A DNA stretch of 57,879 nucleotides from Gammaproteobacteria bacterium (GTDB lineage Bacteria > Pseudomonadota > Gammaproteobacteria > UBA4575), in NCBI GenBank assembly GCA_028279275.1, contig JANQOB010000019.1, positions 1 through 57,879 on the forward strand. Direction: 5' to 3'. Position 1 is the stretch's first letter; every line of letters starts with the position of its first letter. Both the position numbers and the translations under genes were made by a program. Shown here one piece after another: positions 26,370 through 35,438 of the stretch. Below the pieces are notes generated by a model. That model saw only the letters and a list, made by a program, of their open reading frames with translations. It did no database searches and was not told the DNA's origin.

Positions 26370-27554
26370 TTAAATTAATTGCTTGTAAAGGGTAACATAC
26401 TTACTGGCAGACACATCCCAGAATAGCTCATCTGATTTTATTTTATTTAAAGCATTTGTTGATAGTCGCTCTTGAAGGTTTTTATCCGCACAAATTTTAT
26501 TTAAGCAACTTACTAACTCGTTACACTCAAAAGGACTAAATAATAATCCAGAGTAATTATGCTCTATCAATTCTTCCACACCTTTAATTTTACTAGCAAC
26601 TACAGGTGTGCCTAAGACCATGGACTCTAATATCACATTTGGTCTGCCCTCACGAAAACTTGTTAACAATAAAATATTAGCTTTTCTTATCTGCTTATAT
26701 ACTTCTTTCGGACTTAACTTCCCCAAAATGAAAATACAATTTGAAAGTCTATAGCTTTCAATTAATTTTTCTAACTCAGATCTTTTAGGTCCATCGCCAA
26801 TTATATTTAAAGTTATTTTATTCCCCTTTTTTACTATATCGTGAACTGCATTTATAGCGAGACTGATGTTTTTATTTTCAGTCAAGTTGCCCACCGATAC
26901 AATAACAAACCCTTTGTCTGTATCTCCACGTTCATTAGTGCAACTTTCCAGAAGAGAACGATCAACACCATTTGGTATATATTCAAACTTTCCTTTATCC
27001 AATTTATTAAATGATTTAGCCGTGGTCACTAAATCGTTACTTACTCCAACAGTTTTTGTGCTCAATCTCGTTGAAAAAACAAGAATAATTTTGTACAAGA
27101 TGCTTAACTTTGCTTTGTTTACATCTTCGCCACGTATTGTAGTAACCACCGGCTTTGAAAGGAGCTTTCCAACAACACCTCCAACAAGACCACATATTGA
27201 CCAATTTGCGTGAATTAAGTCTACATTTTTAGCTTCGCTATAACATCTAAAAAACATCGCAAACAACAAAAATGGTACAAGCAATATATTTAATCTATTT
27301 CTTTTCAACGCAACTGGAATTCCTCCAGCATTATGTGTCAATGAACGTAGAAATGATGGTGCATATTTAATTTGCAAAACCTTATAACCGAACTGATCTG
27401 ATTTTTTATAATTCTTCTTATCAGATGGTACTAATACTAGCGGTTGGATATTTGGTGGAAAATTATCCACTAATCTTTTTACAAACAGCCCACTGACCGA
27501 TTCTTTGCTAAGAGGAAAAGATGTTGTGAGGATAAGAACTTTAAGTTGATCCAT
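26370..27554 (-). CDS. GT4 family glycosyltransferase
   Basis: 394 residues with a GT-B fold. The N-terminal domain starts with a typical LILTTSFP strand and contains HANW. The C-terminal donor domain has IPNGVD, VGNLTENKN and the EGRPNVILESM motif. It belongs to the group annotated as colanic acid or capsule glycosyltransferases. It is the first gene of the minus-strand trio (GT4, asnB, GT4) and is divergent from pilB. Its low GC and frequent AAA, ATA and AAT codons resemble the flippase region more than the pil genes. Donor and acceptor are unknown. Confidence 0.87.
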   Translation of the reverse strand: MDQLKVLILTTSFPLSKESVSGLFVKRLVDNFPPNIQPLVLVPSDKKNYKKSDQFGYKVLQIKYAPSFLRSLTHNAGGIPVALKRNRLNILLVPFLLFAMFFRCYSEAKNVDLIHANWSICGLVGGVVGKLLSKPVVTTIRGEDVNKAKLSILYKIILVFSTRLSTKTVGVSNDLVTTAKSFNKLDKGKFEYIPNGVDRSLLESCTNERGDTDKGFVIVSVGNLTENKNISLAINAVHDIVKKGNKITLNIIGDGPKRSELEKLIESYRLSNCIFILGKLSPKEVYKQIRKANILLLTSFREGRPNVILESMVLGTPVVASKIKGVEELIEHNYSGLLFSPFECNELVSCLNKICADKNLQERLSTNALNKIKSDELFWDVSASKYVTLYKQLI

Positions 27555-27906
27555 TTGAGCAATAATTTGTTATCCAGAAATTTGATTATGAGTTATCTAA
27601 TATAACCATTCACACAACTTAAGAATGAACTATTAGACCTTAAATCATTAAGAGGTATAACCGCAAAGAGCTGAAATTCACTACAATTTATCGCTGCTTA
27701 TATGACCATTTCATAAACCTTTTATCCTACTTTTTGTCGACTTCATCATTAATCCATCGCAATCCCATGGTTAGCCGAATGATATAGATATTAAACGGTA
27801 GTAATTGGCATCTTGTCCGATTAATGCTTGATTTTAACTGCCTAAGTTATAATATCCAAAATTGGCTAACGTACTAATAATTCCAGAATTATAGGAAAAA
27901 TCCCCA
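27555..27906. other. 352-bp divergent intergenic region between glycan locus and pilB
   Basis: Separates the outermost GT4 gene (minus) from pilB (plus). It should contain promoters for both. Apart from a candidate pilB promoter at 27828-27853 I see no repeat, hairpin or coding frame. Confidence 0.5.
27828..27853 (+). promoter_or_regulatory. Possible sigma-70 promoter of pilBCD
   Basis: A perfect TATAAT (27848-27853) lies about 54 bases before the pilB start. TTGATT (27828-27833) is upstream with a 14-base spacer, shorter than the ideal 17. Confidence 0.4.
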
Positions 27907-29625
27907 TTGGCTACTGCTGCTTCTACAATTAGAATTAGTGGGCTATCCCGCAGACTAATAAACGATGGATTCATATCTGAGCAAGATGCTGCTAATGCTC
28001 AGAAAGAAGCTCATGATAGCGGTGTCGCGCTAACTACATATTTAGTTAAAAATGAACTAATAGATGCTAGTGATCTAGCGCATTCTGCATCAAATGAATT
28101 TGGTATCCCTCTTTTAAATATTACTTCACTTGATCTTGAGTCTTTACCAAGCAGCATCGTACCCGAAAAGCTTATACGTCAGCATCATGCACTACCTGTT
28201 CAAAAAAGAGGTAACCGACTATTTGTTGCGATTTCAGATCCAATGAACTTAGCCGCACTGGATGAATTTAAATTCAATACTGGTATTACTACTGAGGCAG
28301 TATTAGTAGAAGAAGATAAACTAGAAGCGATTATAGAAAAAGCACTTGAGCTTGGTGATAAGTCACTCGATATGGAGGGATTACTAGATGATGATCTAGA
28401 TAACCTTGAAGTTTCTAGTGGCGAAGATGAGTTAGATGACGGCGGTGATTCAGATGTTGATGACACTCCAATTGTTCGTTTTGTTAATAAAGTCTTACTA
28501 GATGCAATTAATAAAAAAGCCTCGGATATACATTTTGAACCTTATGAGAAAGTGTACCGTGTTCGCTTTCGTGTCGATGGTGTGTTAGAAGAAATAGCAA
28601 ATCCGCCTCAAAACCTAGCTCCCAGAATTTCTGCGCGATTAAAAGTGATGTCTCGCCTAGATATTTCTGAACGACGTGTTCCACAAGATGGCCGCATCAA
28701 AATGCAACTTTCAAAGAAACGTGCGATTGATTTTCGTGTGAATACTTGTCCTACGTTGTTTGGTGAAAAAATAGTATTACGTATTTTAGACCCTACCAGT
28801 GCTACGCTTGGAATTGATGCCCTTGGTTACGAAGAAGATCAAAAACAACTTTATCTTAATGCACTTTCAAAACCATATGGCTTAATTTTGGTTACTGGCC
28901 CAACAGGTAGTGGTAAGACCGTTTCACTGTATACAGGCCTAAATATATTAAACACAGCTGACAGAAACATCTCTACTGCAGAAGACCCGGCCGAAATTAA
29001 TATGCCAGGCGTAAATCAAGTAAATGTGAATCCTAAGGTGGGCCTTACCTTTGCTTCCGCATTACGGGCATTCCTACGCCAAGACCCTGACATTATCATG
29101 GTTGGTGAGATTCGAGATCTTGAAACAGCAGAAATTGCTATTAAAGCGGCCCAAACCGGCCACTTGGTACTTTCCACCTTGCATACTAATGATGCACCAC
29201 AGACACTCACTAGATTGGCAAATATGGGGGTCCCACCGTATAACATTGCCTCAGCAGTCACTCTAATTATTGCTCAAAGACTTGCTCGCCGCTTGTGTGA
29301 ACCTTGTAAAGTCATAGATGATGTACCAAAAGAGGCATTAATAGAGGAAGGATTCTTAGAATCTGAACTGGGTGATTTAAAGATCTACAAAGCAGGGGGG
29401 TGCGATCAATGCAACAATACCGGATACAAAGGGCGTTCAGGTATTTTTCAAGTCTTATCAATATCAGAGGAAATGGGGACGTTGATTATGGAAAATGGTA
29501 ACTCCATGCAATTAGCTGAACGAGCTAAGAAAGAAGGCTTTAATGATTTACGAGCTTCAGGACTAAATAAAGTACGTGAAGGAATACTCAGTCTTGAAGA
29601 ATTAAATAGAGTTACAAAGGACTAA
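27907..29625 (+). CDS. pilB: Type IV pilus extension ATPase PilB
   Basis: 572 residues. An N-terminal T2SSE-N domain (about 10-150) and an acidic linker (about 152-186, rich in Asp and Glu) precede the hexameric ATPase domain. The Walker A GPTGSGKT is at 331-338, with Asp and His boxes and a four-Cys zinc site (CEPC and CDQC) near the end. It powers pilin polymerisation at the inner membrane. The start is TTG with an AGGA about ten bases upstream; no in-frame ATG lies nearby. pilC follows after three bases. Confidence 0.96.
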   Translation: MATAASTIRISGLSRRLINDGFISEQDAANAQKEAHDSGVALTTYLVKNELIDASDLAHSASNEFGIPLLNITSLDLESLPSSIVPEKLIRQHHALPVQKRGNRLFVAISDPMNLAALDEFKFNTGITTEAVLVEEDKLEAIIEKALELGDKSLDMEGLLDDDLDNLEVSSGEDELDDGGDSDVDDTPIVRFVNKVLLDAINKKASDIHFEPYEKVYRVRFRVDGVLEEIANPPQNLAPRISARLKVMSRLDISERRVPQDGRIKMQLSKKRAIDFRVNTCPTLFGEKIVLRILDPTSATLGIDALGYEEDQKQLYLNALSKPYGLILVTGPTGSGKTVSLYTGLNILNTADRNISTAEDPAEINMPGVNQVNVNPKVGLTFASALRAFLRQDPDIIMVGEIRDLETAEIAIKAAQTGHLVLSTLHTNDAPQTLTRLANMGVPPYNIASAVTLIIAQRLARRLCEPCKVIDDVPKEALIEEGFLESELGDLKIYKAGGCDQCNNTGYKGRSGIFQVLSISEEMGTLIMENGNSMQLAERAKKEGFNDLRASGLNKVREGILSLEELNRVTKD

Positions 29626-29628
29626 TTT

Positions 29629-30858
29629 ATGGCTACTGCAACAGCTGCAACTCCACAAGCTACCGTTTTTGTTTGGGAAGGCGTAGACCGAAAAGGCACA
29701 CGCGTTAAGGGTGAAGCTCAAGCTTCAAATGAAATACTATTAAAGGCAGATCTTCGCAGGCAAGGTATCAATCCTCTTAAAGTAAAGAAAAAACCAAAAC
29801 CATTATTTGGTGGTAAAGGTAAAAAAATTATTCCAAAAGATATTGCAGTTTTTTCAAGACAATTAGCAACTATGATGACTGCTGGTGTTCCTCTCGTGCA
29901 AGCTTTTGAAATAATTGGAAGAGGACATGAAAAACCTTTAATGCAAGAGCTCATCATGAATATCAAAAATGATGTGGAGTCAGGTACTGCTCTATCTCAT
30001 TCGCTTGAGAAGCACCCAAAATATTTTGATGATTTATTTTGTAATTTGGTAGATGCAGGCGAGCAATCAGGTGCACTCGAGACTTTATTAGATAAAATTG
30101 CAACGTACAAAGAAAAAACTGAAGAACTAAAGGGCAAAGTTAAAAAAGCATTATTTTATCCCACCGCAGTATTAGTTGTTGCATTTGTGGTATCAGGTAT
30201 TCTCCTACTATTCGTAGTCCCTCAATTCCAGGAACTATTCCAAGGTTTCGGCGCAGATCTACCAGCCTTCACACAGATGGTAATTAACTTATCTGAATTC
30301 ATGCAGAATTACTGGTGGTTAGTAATGCTAGGAATAGGAATAACTGTTTTTGCATTTGTGAATGCAAAACAACGTTCTGCAGCATTCAGGCGTGGATTAG
30401 ATAAATTCTCACTTAAAATCCCTGTTGTTGGACAAATATTAGAAAAATCTGCAATTGCTAGATTTGCACGAACTTTGTCAACCATGTTTGCTGCGGGTGT
30501 TCCATTAGTTGAAGCAATGGAATCAGTTGCGGGTGCAACGGGAAATGCAATTTATCAAGAAGCAACTTTACGCATGAAAGATGAAGTAGCTACAGGTACA
30601 CAACTGCAACAAAGTATGCGTTCAACCGGTCTGTTCCCAAATATGGTCGTGCAGATGGTAGCAATTGGTGAAGAATCTGGTTCATTAGATGAAATGCTAG
30701 GCAAAGTGGCAGATTTCTACGAACAAGAAGTAGATAATTTAGTGGACGGCTTAAGCAGCTTGCTAGAACCACTAATCATGGCAATCCTTGGGGTGGTTGT
30801 TGGCGGACTGGTTATCGCGATGTATTTACCAATCTTCAAGCTTGGGGCAGTAGTATAA
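29629..30858 (+). CDS. pilC: Type IV pilus inner-membrane platform protein PilC
   Basis: 409 residues of the GspF family, with two repeated GspF domains (about 75-200 and 280-400) and three membrane helices (near 180, 225 and 385). It couples PilB to the growing pilus. The ATG at 29629 lies three bases after the pilB stop, with AAGGA inside the end of pilB. Length is typical. Confidence 0.96.
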   Translation: MATATAATPQATVFVWEGVDRKGTRVKGEAQASNEILLKADLRRQGINPLKVKKKPKPLFGGKGKKIIPKDIAVFSRQLATMMTAGVPLVQAFEIIGRGHEKPLMQELIMNIKNDVESGTALSHSLEKHPKYFDDLFCNLVDAGEQSGALETLLDKIATYKEKTEELKGKVKKALFYPTAVLVVAFVVSGILLLFVVPQFQELFQGFGADLPAFTQMVINLSEFMQNYWWLVMLGIGITVFAFVNAKQRSAAFRRGLDKFSLKIPVVGQILEKSAIARFARTLSTMFAAGVPLVEAMESVAGATGNAIYQEATLRMKDEVATGTQLQQSMRSTGLFPNMVVQMVAIGEESGSLDEMLGKVADFYEQEVDNLVDGLSSLLEPLIMAILGVVVGGLVIAMYLPIFKLGAVV

Positions 30859-30942
30859 AATCTTCAAAAACCAGTAGTTAATCATACTATTTTAGATTTT
30901 TTTGACAGCCTCGTTCTAAACTATATAGCAAGTAATACAACC

Positions 30943-31776
30943 TTGTTACTTGCATATAGTTTTGTCATCGGTGCATTCATTGGCAGCTTTTTAAATGTTG
31001 TGATTCACCGCATCCCTGTGATGCTAGAACGTCAGTGGAAAAGCGAATGCCAAGAACTTTTAACACCAGACGCAGAACCATCATCATTACCTAAATATAA
31101 TCTTTCTGTACCAAGATCACATTGCCCTGCTTGCGATCATCAAATTAAAGCGATCGAGAATATTCCTATCATTAGTTATTTATTTCTTAAAGGGAAATGT
31201 AGCAACTGTGGCATAAAAATTTCAGCACAATATCCTTGCATTGAACTTCTTACGGCAGTTCTAACAACTGTAGTAATTTGGAAATTCGGATTCAGTTGGC
31301 AAGGATTGGGAGGGATAATACTTACCTGGTACCTGATAGCCCTCAGCGGTATTGATATTAAAACTCAATTGCTGCCAGATAATTTAACGCTACCGCTTCT
31401 GTGGCTAGGAATTGTGTTTAATATATTTTCAACCTACACAGATCTAAATTCTAGTGTCCTAGGTGCAATTTTTGGTTATTTAGCATTGTGGTCAGTTTTT
31501 CACTTATTCAAGCTTATCACTGGTAAAGAAGGTATGGGCTACGGTGACTTTAAATTACTTGCCGCCCTCGGTGCGTGGCTAGGTTGGCAAAGCCTTCCTT
31601 TAATCATTTTACTATCTTCGGCTGTTGGTGCTATTTTTGGAATTATTATGATCGTAAGCAAACTTCAAGAACGCAGCCAACCCATCCCTTTTGGACCTTA
31701 TCTAGCAGTAGCAGGATGGGTCGCAATGTTATACGGTAACCAGCTAATATCACTGTATCTCGATAAAACTCTATAA
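30943..31776 (+). CDS. pilD: Prepilin peptidase / N-methyltransferase PilD
   Basis: 277 residues from a TTG start. An A24-type aspartic peptidase that cleaves the PilA leader and methylates the new N-terminal Phe in the inner membrane. The two CxxC pairs of the cytosolic loop (61/64 and 86/89) and the catalytic aspartates Asp138 and Asp202 (GYGDFK) are present, along with about eight membrane helices. The open frame continues upstream without a canonical start as far as the pilC stop, and residues just before the TTG resemble the N-terminus of known PilD proteins. The true start may therefore be a rare codon upstream, such as the ATT at 30889. Confidence 0.94.
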   Translation: MLLAYSFVIGAFIGSFLNVVIHRIPVMLERQWKSECQELLTPDAEPSSLPKYNLSVPRSHCPACDHQIKAIENIPIISYLFLKGKCSNCGIKISAQYPCIELLTAVLTTVVIWKFGFSWQGLGGIILTWYLIALSGIDIKTQLLPDNLTLPLLWLGIVFNIFSTYTDLNSSVLGAIFGYLALWSVFHLFKLITGKEGMGYGDFKLLAALGAWLGWQSLPLIILLSSAVGAIFGIIMIVSKLQERSQPIPFGPYLAVAGWVAMLYGNQLISLYLDKTL

Positions 31777-31792
31777 AAGCCTTTAACAAACA

Positions 31793-32386
31793 ATGCTGGT
31801 TGTAGGTCTAACAGGCGGAATAGGCTGCGGGAAAAGCCTGGTATCAAATCAATTCCATCAACTATTTAACATACCGATTATTGATGCTGATGTTATTGCT
31901 AAAGAACTAACACAGAGCCAACAGATAATTAAGGAAATAGCTACAAATCTAGGTAACGAATTTGTAGATAAAAATTACCAACTCTTAAGAGATCAGCTAA
32001 GACAGGCAATATTCTCTGATCCAAAACTACGTATTAAACTAGAAAACATACTACATCCACTTGTCTATAAAGAAATTCGGAGGAAAATCAGCGATCTAAA
32101 TACAGATTACTGTATTGTTGTAATTCCATTGTTATTAGAAACTAATCGCACGGACTTCCTAGATCGAATATTAGTAGTAGATTGCTCCCCAGAGGAGCAA
32201 ATAGAGCGCGTAACCAAACGTGATCAATGCAGTGAGACACATGTAAAGAATATTATAACTACTCAAATTGACCGAGAAGCTCGTCTATTATTAGCAGATG
32301 ATGTAATCGAAAATAGTGGTAGCATTGAAGATATAAAAGATAAAGTCAGCGCATTACATAAAAAGTATACGCAATCCAATAAGTAA
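31793..32386 (+). CDS. coaE: Dephospho-CoA kinase
   Basis: 197 residues. The P-loop GGIGCGKS at 8-15 and the DADVIAKEL motif near 31 identify the last enzyme of coenzyme A biosynthesis, which phosphorylates the ribose 3'-OH of dephospho-CoA. It sits 16 bases after pilD, in the pilBCD-coaE-zapD order common in gammaproteobacteria. Confidence 0.96.
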   Translation: MLVVGLTGGIGCGKSLVSNQFHQLFNIPIIDADVIAKELTQSQQIIKEIATNLGNEFVDKNYQLLRDQLRQAIFSDPKLRIKLENILHPLVYKEIRRKISDLNTDYCIVVIPLLLETNRTDFLDRILVVDCSPEEQIERVTKRDQCSETHVKNIITTQIDREARLLLADDVIENSGSIEDIKDKVSALHKKYTQSNK

Positions 32387-32395
32387 TAAATAACC

Positions 32396-33181
32396 ATGAG
32401 CGAAAACATGGAAAAAACTGAAGTTTGCTATGAGCAGCCTCTCAACGAGAGAATGCGAACTTTTCTACGTTATGAACAGTTAACTTATCAATTTGGTTTT
32501 TTTGCTAAACAAGATACTAGTTCAGATTCTCATATGGCTTTATTGACTTTAATTGAAATCTTGAGTCTGGTTTCCCGCGGCGATCTTAAGCAAGAACTCT
32601 TGAAAGAACTTAAACGGCAAATTGATTCGCTAGAACAACTTGCGAGCAAACCTAAACTCAACACTGAAAAATTAAGCGAAATTTTATCAAAACATAAAAA
32701 TATATTCGATAAACTACATACTGTGCGCGGACAAATTGGGAATCACTTAAAAGAAAATGACTTTATAAATAGCATACGACAGCGCTCAGTAATACCGGGG
32801 GGAACGTGCGATTTTGATCTACCTGAATACCATCACTGGCTTTGTTTACCATTTCATCAACGTAACAAAATCTTATTTGAGTGGATGGAACCCTTCGAAG
32901 TGGCTCAAGAGAGCGTTAGTAGAGTATTGAAATTGATACGAACTAGTACACAATATGAAGAAATGACAGCGCAAAAAGGTTTTTATGACCAAACATTAGA
33001 CCCAAATGCACCTAATCAATTAATCCGAATTTCGATCGATAAGAAAAACCATTTTTTTCCAGAATGCAGCGCGGGCAAACATAGATTTTCAATTCGTTTT
33101 CTAACTCAACAAAACCCTAATTCAACTCCTAAACAATCTCACACTAATGTTGATTTCAAGCTAGCGTGCTGCAACTTTTAA
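32396..33181 (+). CDS. zapD: Cell division protein ZapD (YacF)
   Basis: 261 residues. The YEQPLNERMRTFLR start, the SIPGG-like VIPGGTCDFDLP and the closing DFKLACC are hallmarks of ZapD, a cytosolic protein that crosslinks FtsZ filaments in the division ring. It follows coaE by nine bases. The zinc protein gene yacG, which usually follows zapD, is absent; the next gene is on the opposite strand only 20 bases away. Confidence 0.95.
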   Translation: MSENMEKTEVCYEQPLNERMRTFLRYEQLTYQFGFFAKQDTSSDSHMALLTLIEILSLVSRGDLKQELLKELKRQIDSLEQLASKPKLNTEKLSEILSKHKNIFDKLHTVRGQIGNHLKENDFINSIRQRSVIPGGTCDFDLPEYHHWLCLPFHQRNKILFEWMEPFEVAQESVSRVLKLIRTSTQYEEMTAQKGFYDQTLDPNAPNQLIRISIDKKNHFFPECSAGKHRFSIRFLTQQNPNSTPKQSHTNVDFKLACCNF

Positions 33182-33201
33182 TGCCTAAATCGACCTTCTT
33201 A

Positions 33202-34164
33202 TTACTTTGCATTCCATATTGAACGAATCGCAGCTACACCTTGCCCACCATTTAGAATACTCTTTTCAACATCCTCAGCTAGTAAACCTCCAATTGCATA
33301 ACTAGGGATTTGGCTAGATAAAGCCAATTCTGAAAAACCATCCAAGCCTAGTGTTTTCCTATTTTTGTCGTGCTGCTTCTCGATAACAGGACCAATGAAA
33401 ATATAATCTAGTCCTAGCTTATTAGCCTGCTCAATCTCATGAAGATTATGACAAGAGGCGCCAACTAAATACTCCTTACTTAATGGTCGAGTTTGAATAC
33501 TGAGTAAATCTTTACTTGTTAAATGCATACCTGCAACACCAAGGCGCTTAAATGCTTTAGAACCTCGATTTATAATTAACTTAACTTTATCCTTTTTACA
33601 CAACTTAACACATTGCTCCACAAGCTTTGCATATTCTTGATCATTCAAGCTATGTGATCGTAATTGAATAATCTCAATATATGAATTAGAAATAACTTTC
33701 TCGAAATTGCTTATAAAATTTACATCTTCATTAAATTCTGGTGTAACCGCAAAAAGTCTAGGTAACTTCAGCGCATTGAGAATGCCGATATTTGCATCTG
33801 GAAATTGTTTTTCATCAAGAGAATGTAGAAATTTCCACATGATGGTCTGATTTTCATTGGCGATAATATTCCCGTGATACTCATTTACCAAAAAAGTATT
33901 CAATAAAACATTTCGGTTCGGATAGTTATAGGGAATTTGAATTAATGGTGAAATATCTAAAACATCAATATTGAGTTCCTCAGATAATTCACGTTTGAGT
34001 GCATCGGGTGGTGATTCATTTTTCTCTACTTTACCTCCTGGGAATTCCAACAATCCGCCAAGATGAGATTCAGCTTTGCGTCTACTAACTAAAACTTGTT
34101 GTTTAGAATTTTGAATAATTCCAATAGCGACATGTGCATAATTTTGATTTGAAAAATCACTCAT
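33202..34164 (-). CDS. Nudix hydrolase fused to a ThiE/TenI-like domain
   Basis: 320 residues. The N-terminal half (about 10-135) is a MutT-type Nudix domain with the box Gx5Ex7REx2EE at about 44-63; MutT enzymes remove 8-oxo-dGTP. The C-terminal half (about 140-318) is a thiamine-phosphate-synthase-like TIM barrel with IQLRSH, LIINR and GPV motifs. The usual Asp in LIND is lost, so thiamine synthesis is doubtful. This fusion downstream of argJ is a known gammaproteobacterial arrangement. It lies 15 bases after argJ and is probably cotranscribed. Confidence 0.9.
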   Translation of the reverse strand: MSDFSNQNYAHVAIGIIQNSKQQVLVSRRKAESHLGGLLEFPGGKVEKNESPPDALKRELSEELNIDVLDISPLIQIPYNYPNRNVLLNTFLVNEYHGNIIANENQTIMWKFLHSLDEKQFPDANIGILNALKLPRLFAVTPEFNEDVNFISNFEKVISNSYIEIIQLRSHSLNDQEYAKLVEQCVKLCKKDKVKLIINRGSKAFKRLGVAGMHLTSKDLLSIQTRPLSKEYLVGASCHNLHEIEQANKLGLDYIFIGPVIEKQHDKNRKTLGLDGFSELALSSQIPSYAIGGLLAEDVEKSILNGGQGVAAIRSIWNAK

Positions 34165-34179
34165 GCAAAGAATTAAACA

Positions 34180-35397
34180 TTATGTGCGATACTCAGCATT
34201 AATTTTCACATAGTCATACGAAAGATCAGTTGTCCACACAGTTGCCTCAGCATCTCCTAGACCTAGTCGCAAACGAAATAAAATTTCATCTTTTTGCATT
34301 TCATTTTGGCCACCACCTTCGTTGTAATTCTCGGACAGCTCTCCGTCTTCAATCACTTCTAACTCATTGATATATAGAGATAATTTACCGATATCCAAAG
34401 CCTTATCCGAACCTCTGCCTGCGGCCGCTAATATACGCCCCCAGTTTGGATCACTTGCGAAGGCCGCTGTCTTGACTAAAGGTGAATGAGCAATTGTAAA
34501 TGCAATATCTCTAGCCATTAATTTATTCGTTGCCTGTTCTACTTGAATGCAAATCATTTTAGTTGCCCCTTCGCCATCCCTGATAATCGCTTGGGCTAAT
34601 TTCAAAAATATAGCATTCAATACAGTAATAAATTTTTCTTTAGCCTGCTCTGAAAGTTCTTTTAATTTTATACCTGACTTTCCAGAGGCTATTAATGTAC
34701 ATGCATCATTCGTTGAAGTATCACCATCAACCGTAATGGAATGAAAAGATTGATCAACCGCATTTTGTAATATAACTTGCAAATCAGATGTCTCGATATT
34801 TAAATCAGTCGCCACATAGGCAAGCATAGTTGCCATATCGGGACGTATCATTCCGGCACCTTTTGCAATCCCTGTTATAGATACACGGCTTCCATCTAAA
34901 TCAAGTTGCTCAGAATATCCTTTAGCTATTGTATCCGTAGTCATAATCGCGTCGGCAGCATCAAGCCATGAATTTTCATTTAAGTTGCTAACTAGGTTAT
35001 GAACTTTATCTGTGATTTTTTTTACTGGTAGTGGCTCACCAATTACACCGGTAGAAAATGGCAAGATTTCTTCAGCTCGACAATCAGCTTCTGATGCAAT
35101 GGCTTTACAAGTTTGGATAACATCATTGATACCCTTTTTGCCTAAACCAGCATTGGCATTTCCAGAATTTACTAGCAAATACTTTGGCTTACAAATTGAT
35201 AGATTCTCTCTAGTGACAGTAACAGGAGCAGCACAGAATTGATTTTTAGTAAGCACAACAGCGGTATTTGAAGACTCACAAAGTTCAAATAAGACTAAAT
35301 CATCACGATTTTGATATTTAATACCTGCACCTGTACTAGCAATTTGTATACCAGCAATCGGTAATAAATTAGTTGGAGCTTGTAAAGAAATAGCCAT
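34180..35397 (-). CDS. argJ: Bifunctional ornithine acetyltransferase / N-acetylglutamate synthase
   Basis: 405 residues. It recycles the acetyl group from N-acetylornithine to glutamate in arginine biosynthesis. The precursor should cleave itself between Ala189 and Thr190 (MAT-MLA), with Thr190 as nucleophile. The KGAGMIRPDMAT and TSTNDA motifs are intact. It starts 41 bases after secA, as in Pseudomonas. Confidence 0.96.
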   Translation of the reverse strand: MAISLQAPTNLLPIAGIQIASTGAGIKYQNRDDLVLFELCESSNTAVVLTKNQFCAAPVTVTRENLSICKPKYLLVNSGNANAGLGKKGINDVIQTCKAIASEADCRAEEILPFSTGVIGEPLPVKKITDKVHNLVSNLNENSWLDAADAIMTTDTIAKGYSEQLDLDGSRVSITGIAKGAGMIRPDMATMLAYVATDLNIETSDLQVILQNAVDQSFHSITVDGDTSTNDACTLIASGKSGIKLKELSEQAKEKFITVLNAIFLKLAQAIIRDGEGATKMICIQVEQATNKLMARDIAFTIAHSPLVKTAAFASDPNWGRILAAAGRGSDKALDIGKLSLYINELEVIEDGELSENYNEGGGQNEMQKDEILFRLRLGLGDAEATVWTTDLSYDYVKINAEYRT

Positions 35398-35438
35398 ATA
35401 GGTAGGAGCTTGGAATCTGACTAAATCAAATTTGATAA

